In this document: one piece after another, positions 1-5,971 of the stretch
Layout of the letters: every line of letters starts with the position of its first letter
Position numbering within the stretch: position 1 is the first letter of the stretch
Origin: Treponema sp.
Lineage (GTDB): Bacteria; Spirochaetota; Spirochaetia; Treponematales; Treponemataceae
Direction: 5' to 3'
Length of the DNA stretch: 5,971 bases
Assembly: GCA_017453705.1 (NCBI GenBank)
Contig: JAFTEK010000153.1
Span: 1-5,971, forward strand
Notes under the pieces: model-generated
The model's input: only the letters and a program-made list of their open reading frames with translations
Told to the model about the DNA's origin: nothing
The model's database searches: none
Program-made: the position numbers and the translations under genes

Positions 1-55
1 GTATCTTGCATTCGCCAAGATTCTCGACCGTGAAATCGTATTGCATCTTGCTCAT
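1..55 (-). CDS. 5' end of an unrecognised minus-strand gene (partial)
   Basis: Read on the minus strand, an ATG at 55-53 opens a frame that runs uninterrupted off the left edge and begins MSKMQYDFTVENLGECKI. The residue mix looks like real protein, and the frame starts just downstream of a plausible promoter, which is why I call it a gene. Only 18 codons are visible, so no family can be named. The second Met (residue 4) is an alternative start; neither has a convincing Shine-Dalgarno sequence. It is divergent from the flavoprotein gene and shares a 108-bp intergenic region with it. The call rests on an open frame, composition and promoter position only. Confidence 0.45.
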   Translation of the reverse strand, partial: MSKMQYDFTVENLGECKI

Positions 56-62
56 AATAGAC

Positions 63-91
63 AGGATACAACGCTTTTCCAAAAAAAGCAA
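63..91 (-). promoter_or_regulatory. Possible promoter of the partial minus-strand gene
   Basis: On the minus strand a -35-like TTGCTT (91-86) is separated by exactly 17 bp from a -10-like TATCCT (68-63). The ATG at 55 lies only 7 nt beyond the -10, so the transcript would start at or next to the start codon. The hexamers match the sigma-70 consensus only partly, so this is tentative. Confidence 0.3.
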
Positions 92-94
92 GAA

Positions 95-123
95 TTGAAA
101 GATGATATTGGGAAAAATACATT
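95..123 (+). promoter_or_regulatory. Possible promoter of the flavoprotein-trpR operon
   Basis: TTGAAA (95-100) and TACATT (118-123) are separated by 17 bp, a good sigma-70-like pair that would give a leader of about 34 nt. A second, weaker candidate lies downstream: TTGTCA (126-131), 17 bp, then TAGTCT (149-154) preceded by an extended -10 TGG. That one would leave a leader of only about 3 nt. The sequence cannot decide between them. The only Shine-Dalgarno-like string, AGG at 159-161, is too close to the ATG to be typical. Confidence 0.35.
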
Positions 124-163
124 TCTTGTCAAAGAAGCATATTTATGGTAGTCTTTACAGGAT

Positions 164-1714
164 ATGAAAGATGTTTTGATAATTGGTGCAGGGCCTGCAG
201 GGCTGACAGCCGCTTATGAGCTTTTGAGCAGGAGCAAGGATTACAATGTTACTATATTTGAGGAGACAAACCAGCTGGGGGGCATATCACGCACTGTAGA
301 ATATAAAGGCAACAGGATGGACATGGGCGGACACCGCTTTTTCTCCAAGGTTCCTGAGGTGAATGACTGGTGGGACAAAATGCTGCCCAGGCAGGGTGCC
401 CCTTCCAAGGATGACATTCTCCTTGACAGGAAGGTGACGCTCAATGATGGCGGCCCCGACCCGGAGAAGGGCGACCGCGTGATGCTTAGGCGCAACCGCG
501 TGTCCCGCATCTTCTATAACCAGAAGTTCTTTGACTACCCCATATCCCTCAAGCCGGAGACTTTTATAAACTTTGGACTGGGTACAACCATAGTCGTTGG
601 TTTCAGCTATATCAAGGCATGTCTATTTAAAAGAAAGGAAAAGTCCCTTGAGGACTTCTATATAAACCGCTTTGGAAAAAAGCTCTATTCAATGTTTTTT
701 GAGCATTACACAGAGAACCTCTGGGGACGCCATCCGTCGCAGATTGATCCTTCCTGGGGGGCACAGCGGGTCAAGGGGCTGTCCATACTGGCTTTGCTTG
801 CAAATGCGTTCGGTAAGATTTTCTCTGGTAAAAGGCGCAAGGTGGAAACCTCCCTTATCGAAGAGTTCAGCTATCCCAAGCTGGGGCCCGGCCAGCTCTG
901 GGAAGTCACTGCATCCGAGATAGAGAAGCTGGGCGGAAGAATCCTTATGGGGTCAAAAGTCGTCTCCTTGCACAAGGACGGAAGCCGCATGACCGGTCTT
1001 TCATACGTACAGGACGGAGTGGAACACGATGCATCTGGTGATTATATAATCTCTTCCATGCCCCTGAAAGACCTGGTTGGTGGCATGAATGACGTGGGCG
1101 GGGATATGGCTGCGATAGCGGCGGGGTTGCCTTACCGTGACTACATGACGGTTGGTGTCCTCGTTCCCCGCCTGAAGCTCAAGAACAAGACCAAGCTCAA
1201 GACCGTCAGTGACATTGTTCCTGATGACTGGGTTTACGTGCACGACAGGAGCGTGGATATGGGGCGCTTCCAGATTTACAACAACTGGTCGCCATATCTT
1301 GTCAAGGATCTGGAGCACACCGTTTGGATTGGGCTGGAATACTTCTGCAACGAAGGGGATGCAATGTGGTCCATGACAGACGAGGATTTCGCCCGCAAGG
1401 GAATACGCGAGATGGTCACTATGGGGCTGATTGACAAGGCTGAGGATGTGATAGACTTCCATGTTGAGCGGGTCAAGAAGGCTTATCCCGCCTACTTTGA
1501 CACATATTCCCGGATTGACGAGCTTGTTTCATACCTGAATAAGATTGAGAATCTTTTCTGTGTCGGCCGCAACGGTCAGCACCGCTACAATAATATAGAC
1601 CATTCCATGTGCACGTCTTTCGAGGCTGTGAAGGACATCATGGGGGCTGTGGCGGATCACAGCAATGTCTGGCAGGTCAACACAGAGAAGGAGTACCACG
1701 AGGAGAAAAAGTAG
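164..1714 (+). CDS. FAD-dependent amine-oxidase/UDP-galactopyranose-mutase-like oxidoreductase
   Basis: This 516-residue protein is probably a cytoplasmic or membrane-associated flavoenzyme. The N-terminus has a classic Rossmann dinucleotide fold: IIGAGPAG at residues 6-13, an acidic FEE end of strand 2 at 32-34, and LGGISRT at 38-44, followed by [11 protein letters not shown] at 52-62, typical of the protoporphyrinogen-oxidase/amine-oxidase superfamily. The stretch FFDYPISLK (122-130), the block around [10 protein letters not shown] (185-194), and [15 protein letters not shown] near the C-terminus (468-482) match the NAD(P)/FAD-dependent oxidoreductases related to UDP-galactopyranose mutase and often encoded among polysaccharide genes. 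The length is normal for that family, and I see no frameshift. Substrate is unknown: sugar-nucleotide mutase, desaturase or isoprenoid chemistry are all possible. The 3-bp gap to the next gene indicates an operon. The ATG at 164 is the natural start because the Rossmann motif begins immediately after it. Confidence 0.85.
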   Translation: MKDVLIIGAGPAGLTAAYELLSRSKDYNVTIFEETNQLGGISRTVEYKGNRMDMGGHRFFSKVPEVNDWWDKMLPRQGAPSKDDILLDRKVTLNDGGPDPEKGDRVMLRRNRVSRIFYNQKFFDYPISLKPETFINFGLGTTIVVGFSYIKACLFKRKEKSLEDFYINRFGKKLYSMFFEHYTENLWGRHPSQIDPSWGAQRVKGLSILALLANAFGKIFSGKRRKVETSLIEEFSYPKLGPGQLWEVTASEIEKLGGRILMGSKVVSLHKDGSRMTGLSYVQDGVEHDASGDYIISSMPLKDLVGGMNDVGGDMAAIAAGLPYRDYMTVGVLVPRLKLKNKTKLKTVSDIVPDDWVYVHDRSVDMGRFQIYNNWSPYLVKDLEHTVWIGLEYFCNEGDAMWSMTDEDFARKGIREMVTMGLIDKAEDVIDFHVERVKKAYPAYFDTYSRIDELVSYLNKIENLFCVGRNGQHRYNNIDHSMCTSFEAVKDIMGAVADHSNVWQVNTEKEYHEEKK

Positions 1715-1717
1715 CCC

Positions 1718-2041
1718 ATGCGCAGCAAAAACATCAGCAGCCTGGAGAATGAGGAGAACGTTGACTCAATAGCACAGATATGCTCACTGCTTGCGGAGGT
1801 GAGCGATGAGCATCTGATTTACGATTTTTTTGGCTGCCTGTTCACAAATTCGGAGCTAAAAGATTTTTCCAATCGCTGGCATCTTGTAAAAGAGCTTCGT
1901 GCAGGAACAACGCAGAGGGAGATAGCGCGTAAGTACGGTATGTCCCTTTGCAACATAACTCGCGGCTCCAGGGAACTAAAGAAGGAGAACTCTGCCTTTA
2001 AGCGGATGCTCGCCCTCTTGGATGCGCGGGGAGAGGTATAA
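1718..2041 (+). CDS. trpR: TrpR-family transcriptional repressor
   Basis: This 107-residue protein matches the length and layout of the all-helical Trp repressor. The helix-turn-helix is at about residues 64-87 (TTQREIARKYGMSLCNITRGSREL); QREIA and ITRGS are the family's hallmark strings, and ITRGS includes residues that line the tryptophan pocket in E. coli TrpR. The preceding helix has RWHLVKEL (53-60), with His where E. coli TrpR has the ligand-contacting Arg54. From memory, chlamydial TrpR also has His there, so the change need not abolish tryptophan binding. Translation starts 3 bp after the flavoprotein stop, and a GAGGAG lies in the end of that gene, so the two are probably co-transcribed and possibly translationally coupled. 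No trp biosynthesis or transport gene is in view, so its target is unknown. It may be autoregulatory or may bind a distant trp locus. The family is clear; response to tryptophan is inference. Confidence 0.85.
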   Translation: MRSKNISSLENEENVDSIAQICSLLAEVSDEHLIYDFFGCLFTNSELKDFSNRWHLVKELRAGTTQREIARKYGMSLCNITRGSRELKKENSAFKRMLALLDARGEV

Positions 2042-2044
2042 CAG

Positions 2045-2082
2045 GCCGGGAGGCCGGCGGATTGACGGTTGTCGCCGTCAGT
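2045..2082. terminator. Weak candidate bidirectional terminator between convergent genes
   Basis: The 36-bp gap between two convergent genes can form mutually exclusive hairpins: GCCGG/CCGGC (2045-2049 with 2054-2058, 4-nt loop) and TGACGG/CCGTCA (2063-2068 with 2075-2080, 6-nt loop), the latter extendable by a G-T and an A-T pair. Neither strand has a T-tract after the stems, so intrinsic termination is doubtful. The position between facing stop codons is the main argument. Confidence 0.25.
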
Positions 2083-3010
2083 TCTGGTCGAAGTAACTTC
2101 TCAGTATGATTCCCTGATTGTAGTTACCAAAGCCTTTGCCAAAGATGTTCATTCCGCCGACGTGGTTTGCGTCTTCTTTTACCCCGATTTTGACCCGGAT
2201 GGAGTGGTGTTCACCTATATTTAAATCCGCAAGCTTGACATCCGACATTTTCTCTCCGTCCACAAAGCTGCCTTCTTCTGTAACGGAAAAGTGCTTTAAA
2301 AGGCCGTACTGGGAACCTTCAAGCTTCCACCATTGGGGAGTATAGCGCCCCCTTTTGTCTCCGTAGTCACCGGGAGAAGTCCATGTTCCTATTTCTACCT
2401 TGTTTATCCATATCGTGATGTCTGACGGCCAGTTGGCATTGGTTCCTGGGGTTTCCGATGAGAGCTCCATGCTCAGCTCAAGCTTGGACAGCTTCTTTGG
2501 GTCATGTATCGTATTGTTGGGGAACTTGTATTCAAAGCTCCCTGACCTGCACCATAGCAGGCCAGCCTTCATGCGGTCGGGGTTCAGGAAGGAGTCCGGT
2601 ATGTCCAAGAGACCGATTATCTTTTCCGTGGAGCACAGGCCGCAGGGGGCTGTCATCTTGCAGTCGGTGAAAATTCCAATGGGCATCTCTATCTCGGTGT
2701 AGTTTTTCTGCCCGTCCTGTTTATCAGGGAACTGGATAAGTATGTCCCGGAAAGAGGGGCGGCAGAGTTTCTGGTTGCCCTTCTTGGCCTTGACGGACTC
2801 TGTGAAGATAAGTCCTGCGTCTTCGAGAATCGAGATGTGGGTGGCAACAGTGGACTGGGGCAGCCCTAGTTCCTCGGCGATTTCGTTTATGTTGAGTGTC
2901 TTTTCACGCGTGAGGGCGAGCATCTCAAGTCTGGGTTCAGAAGCCAGGGCTTTGAGCTTGGCAATATCCTCAAATGGATTTATCACTATTGTTGTTTCTA
3001 GTTCTGCCAT
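2078..3010 (-). CDS. ArsR-type winged-helix regulator with large C-terminal sensor-like domain
   Basis: This is a 310-residue predicted cytoplasmic transcription factor. Residues about 14-90 form an ArsR-like winged helix: LKALASEPRLEMLALT (19-34), INEIAEELGLPQSTVATHISILEDAGLI (41-68) as helix-turn-helix and recognition helix, then a KKGNQKLCR wing (77-84). The rest, about residues 105-310, is rich in beta-type sequence with many Trp and Gly, including WPSDITIWINKVEIGTWTSPGDYG (194-217) and RGRYTPQWW (220-228). This resembles predicted regulators of the COG4189 type and suggests a jelly-roll, carbohydrate-binding-like sensor; ligand unknown. Cysteines at 117, 123, 126 and 154 could bind metal. 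I chose the ATG at 3010 over an in-frame ATG at 3115 because the homologous part starts here, a promoter lies directly upstream, and the extra 35 codons come from a palindromic repeat. There is no Shine-Dalgarno sequence before this start. The gene is monocistronic as seen and converges on the TrpR gene. Confidence 0.8.
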   Translation of the reverse strand: MAELETTIVINPFEDIAKLKALASEPRLEMLALTREKTLNINEIAEELGLPQSTVATHISILEDAGLIFTESVKAKKGNQKLCRPSFRDILIQFPDKQDGQKNYTEIEMPIGIFTDCKMTAPCGLCSTEKIIGLLDIPDSFLNPDRMKAGLLWCRSGSFEYKFPNNTIHDPKKLSKLELSMELSSETPGTNANWPSDITIWINKVEIGTWTSPGDYGDKRGRYTPQWWKLEGSQYGLLKHFSVTEEGSFVDGEKMSDVKLADLNIGEHHSIRVKIGVKEDANHVGGMNIFGKGFGNYNQGIILRSYFDQN

Positions 3011-3016
3011 AACGGG

Positions 3017-3033
3017 AATATTGTAACGATATT
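3017..3033. promoter_or_regulatory. Dyad over the -10: candidate autoregulatory operator
   Basis: The 17-bp sequence AATATTGTAACGATATT is palindromic around position 3025, with 7 of 8 base pairs matching (only 3022/3028 fails). It covers the -10 hexamer of the ArsR-type regulator. AT-rich dyads overlapping their own promoter are typical binding sites for ArsR-family repressors, so self-repression is a reasonable guess. Binding is not shown by sequence alone. Confidence 0.4.
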
Positions 3034-3048
3034 TATTGATACTGTCTA
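3020..3048 (-). promoter_or_regulatory. Promoter of the ArsR-type regulator, probably leaderless
   Basis: On the minus strand TAGACA (3048-3043) and TACAAT (3025-3020) are 17 bp apart, each matching the sigma-70 consensus at five of six positions. Only 9 nt separate the -10 from the ATG at 3010, so transcription should begin about 2-3 nt before the start codon. Together with the missing Shine-Dalgarno sequence, this points to a leaderless mRNA. It is inference from spacing. Confidence 0.55.
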
Positions 3049-3067
3049 GTTTTCTGGGTATATTAGA

Positions 3068-3180
3068 GCTGTTCGGAAACCTCAGTTTCCTGAACAGCAA
3101 CCTTAAAAACTGCATTTTTGCAAGGCTTTAGCCTGAAAAAATGCAAGACCAGTGAGGAAACCAACCGGGTTTCCGAACGG
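3068..3180. repeat. Highly palindromic element of about 110 bp with 11-bp terminal inverted repeats
   Basis: GTTCGGAAACC at 3071-3081 is the exact reverse complement of GGTTTCCGAAC at 3168-3178. Inside are three hairpins. Hairpin A pairs 3068-3080 with 3085-3098 (13 bp, one bulged T, loop CTCA). Hairpin B pairs TGCATTTTT (3111-3119) with AAAAATGCA (3137-3145), topped by AGGC/GCCT (3123-3126 with 3131-3134). Hairpin C pairs GGAAACC (3156-3162) with GGTTTCC (3168-3174). CCTCA (3080-3084) can also pair with TGAGG (3153-3157), so several folds compete. The whole layout suggests an interspersed palindromic repeat or MITE-like element, or a structured RNA. I find no second copy in the window and no clear target-site duplication, so mobility is unproven. 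The inverted repeats themselves are certain. Confidence 0.7.
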
Positions 3181-3275
3181 GTCTATTACACGGAAATCAA
3201 TGTTGTATAAGCGGGCGAATCATCTTTGATTCAGCCGCTGGATCAACAGTGATACAGCAGCATGTGAAGAAGCAG
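3181..3275. other. Non-coding stretch with one imperfect hairpin
   Basis: Between the palindromic element and the promoter of the next operon I see no credible coding frame. The one structure is an imperfect hairpin at 3211-3238: GCGG/CCGC, an internal loop, then GAATC/GATTC around ATCTTT. It has no T-tract. TTGATT (3226-3231) and TGATAC (3250-3255) make a poor promoter pair with 18-bp spacing. Confidence 0.3.
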
Positions 3276-3304
3276 TTGAAAAAGCACTGGTATTGTGTTA
3301 TTGT
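3276..3304 (+). promoter_or_regulatory. Promoter of the phosphonate-envelope gene pair
   Basis: TTGAAA (3276-3281), 17 bp, then TATTGT (3299-3304), preceded by TGT at 3296-3298, which makes an extended -10. Transcription would start near 3311 and give a leader of about 15 nt that carries the AGAGG ribosome-binding site (3315-3319), 6 nt before the ATG at 3326. The -10 sits in a tandem 8-bp duplication, TATTGTGT twice (3291-3306). Good spacing and a fitting RBS support it. Confidence 0.5.
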
Positions 3305-3325
3305 GTTGCAAAAAAGAGGTGCGGA

Positions 3326-4543
3326 ATGAATCTGCTTTATATAGACCCCGGCACGGGGAGCATGCTTTTTTCACTTTTAATCGGTCTTGCGGCCGCCTTA
3401 GTGTTTGCGGTCAGGGCTTTGTCAGTCAAGATAAAATTCATTTTGACCGGGGGAAGGGCAAAAAAGAGCGGGGAGGGCAGGCTGCCCTTTGTCATTTACA
3501 GCGACCACAAGCGTTACTGGAACGTGTTCAAGCCTGTCTGTGACGAGGCCGAGAAGCGGGGCATGGACGTGACCTATTACACCCAGTCCCCGGACGACCC
3601 GGCCCTGTCCACGCCTTACGAGCACGTGAAGGCTGAGTTCATCGGGGAGGGCAACAGGGGCTTTGCCAAGCTCAACTTCCTCAAGGCGGACACCGTGCTT
3701 TCCACCACGCCCGGTCTGGGCGTACTGCAATGGAAGCGGAGCCGGGATGTATCGCGCTATGTCCACATACCCCACCTGGCGGGAGACCTGACGACATACA
3801 GGATGTTCGCGCTCGACCATTATGATTCCGTCCTGCTCACCGGGGACTATCAGGGCAAGGATGTCCGTGCGCTTGAGAAGCTGAGGGGGCAGGGCGAGAA
3901 GGAGCTTGTCACCGTCGGCTGCACCTTCCTGGATGCCATGAGGGAGCGTCTTGCCTCATCGCCCCGTCCGCACAACGAGAGGACCTGCGTCCTTGTCGCC
4001 CCGTCATGGGGGACAAGCGGCATTCTGTCCGTCTACGGAAAGAAGCTCCTTGATCCGCTTGCCGCATCAGGGCTTGATGTCGTCATCCGTCCCCACCCCC
4101 AGTCGCTCACTGCGGAGAAAGATTTGCTTGATTCCCTGACAGCCGCCTATAAGGACTGTCCCAATGTCAGCTGGAACTATGACAACGACAACTTTGACAT
4201 CCTGAACAAGGCGGACGTGATGATTACGGACTTCTCCGGCGTGATTTTTGACTACGCGCTTGTGTTCGGAAAGCCCGTCATCTATGCCAAGCCCGCGGTG
4301 TTCAACAAGGATCCCTATGATGCCTGGTGGCTCGATCATGAGCTGTGGACATTCAGTGTCCTGCCCAGGCTTGGCGTGGAGCTGGACGAGAAGGATTTCC
4401 CGCGTATCGGGGAGCTTGCAGTCCAGACGGCGGAAAGCCCCGCACTAAAGGAAGGAATAGACGAAGTAAGGAAAGAGGCCTGGGCGAACGTCGGCGAGTC
4501 GGCGGCCCGGGTCGTGGACTACATTCAGGCCAAGGCCAGCTGA
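3326..4543 (+). CDS. CDP-glycerol glycerophosphotransferase-like (TagB/TagF family) membrane-anchored transferase
   Basis: This 405-residue protein has one N-terminal membrane segment (about residues 11-33) after the short motif LLYIDPGTGSM (3-13), then a cytoplasmic GT-B-like catalytic part. Family signatures are HIPHLAGD (147-154, at the place of the catalytic His region of TagF), GCTFLD (198-203), APSWGTSG (225-232), VIRPHP (253-258), and MITDFSGVIFDYALVFGKPVIY (299-320), the diagnostic phosphotransferase block. Relatives transfer glycerol-phosphate or ribitol-phosphate from CDP donors to envelope glycans. This gene sits 27 bp upstream of an enzyme that should make CMP-aminoethylphosphonate, so I infer that it may transfer aminoethylphosphonate instead; teichoic-acid synthesis is unlikely in a spirochaete. 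An in-frame ATG at 3293 is rejected because AGAGG at 3315-3319 serves the 3326 start and the predicted transcript begins after 3293. Family confident; donor and acceptor unknown. Confidence 0.75.
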   Translation: MNLLYIDPGTGSMLFSLLIGLAAALVFAVRALSVKIKFILTGGRAKKSGEGRLPFVIYSDHKRYWNVFKPVCDEAEKRGMDVTYYTQSPDDPALSTPYEHVKAEFIGEGNRGFAKLNFLKADTVLSTTPGLGVLQWKRSRDVSRYVHIPHLAGDLTTYRMFALDHYDSVLLTGDYQGKDVRALEKLRGQGEKELVTVGCTFLDAMRERLASSPRPHNERTCVLVAPSWGTSGILSVYGKKLLDPLAASGLDVVIRPHPQSLTAEKDLLDSLTAAYKDCPNVSWNYDNDNFDILNKADVMITDFSGVIFDYALVFGKPVIYAKPAVFNKDPYDAWWLDHELWTFSVLPRLGVELDEKDFPRIGELAVQTAESPALKEGIDEVRKEAWANVGESAARVVDYIQAKAS

Positions 4544-4555
4544 GAAAGAGTCTGA

Positions 4556-5971
<1,416 letters not shown>

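Noticed and set aside
73..89. GCTTTT/AAAAGC inverted repeat in the divergent region
   Set aside because: A 6-bp stem made mostly of A-T pairs in an A-rich tract is easily explained by composition.
241..510. Possible insertion in the flavoprotein around residues 80-106
   Set aside because: From memory, many family members have a similar segment between the GGHRFFSK motif and FFDYPISL, so it is not unusual.
1001..1462. 153-residue open frame antisense to the flavoprotein gene
   Set aside because: It lies wholly inside a well-supported gene, its translation matches no family I know, and it has no ribosome-binding site or promoter of its own.
3045..3050. ACTAG half-site resembling part of a Trp operator
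   Set aside because: Only one half is present. There is no matching second half at proper spacing, and short matches are expected by chance.
3293..3325. Upstream in-frame start for the TagB/TagF-like protein
   Set aside because: The additional 11 residues precede the conserved-looking MNLLYIDPGTGS start, lack their own RBS, and the predicted transcript begins after this codon. AGAGG at 3315-3319 is correctly placed for the 3326 start.
3422..3820. 132-residue open frame antisense to the TagB/TagF-like gene
   Set aside because: It is a shadow of GC-rich codons in the real gene. The opposite strand carries clear family motifs throughout.

Overview
The window looks like spirochaete chromosome, most probably a Treponema of moderate GC content. 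The main reason is the right-hand gene, an in-frame fusion of a PntC-type cytidylyltransferase to 2-aminoethylphosphonate:pyruvate aminotransferase. That architecture is known from Treponema denticola phosphonate biosynthesis. The genus call is inference from gene content and is not proven here.

Layout, left to right. Positions 1-55 hold the first codons of an unrecognised minus-strand gene. A 108-bp divergent intergenic region follows. Next is a plus-strand pair: an FAD-dependent amine-oxidase/UDP-galactopyranose-mutase-like flavoprotein (164-1714) and, 3 bp later, a TrpR-family repressor (1718-2041). These converge on a minus-strand gene (3010-2078) for an ArsR-type winged-helix regulator with a large C-terminal sensor-like domain. 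Upstream of that regulator lies a promoter with an overlapping dyad, then a roughly 110-bp highly palindromic element with 11-bp terminal inverted repeats (3068-3180). After more non-coding sequence, a second plus-strand unit starts: a membrane-anchored CDP-glycerol glycerophosphotransferase-like enzyme (3326-4543) and, 27 bp later, the PntC-AEPT fusion (4571 to the window edge, cut off).

How the genes fit together. The two right-hand genes form a credible envelope-phosphonate module. The fusion would make 2-aminoethylphosphonate (AEP) from phosphonoacetaldehyde and activate it as CMP-AEP. The TagF/TagB-like enzyme belongs to a superfamily that moves phospho-alcohols from CDP donors, so it is a natural candidate to transfer AEP to a glycan or lipid. 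PEP mutase and phosphonopyruvate decarboxylase, the upstream steps, are not in the window. The left-hand flavoprotein belongs to a family often found with polysaccharide genes, but its substrate cannot be read from sequence. No tRNA, rRNA, CRISPR array or transposase is visible.
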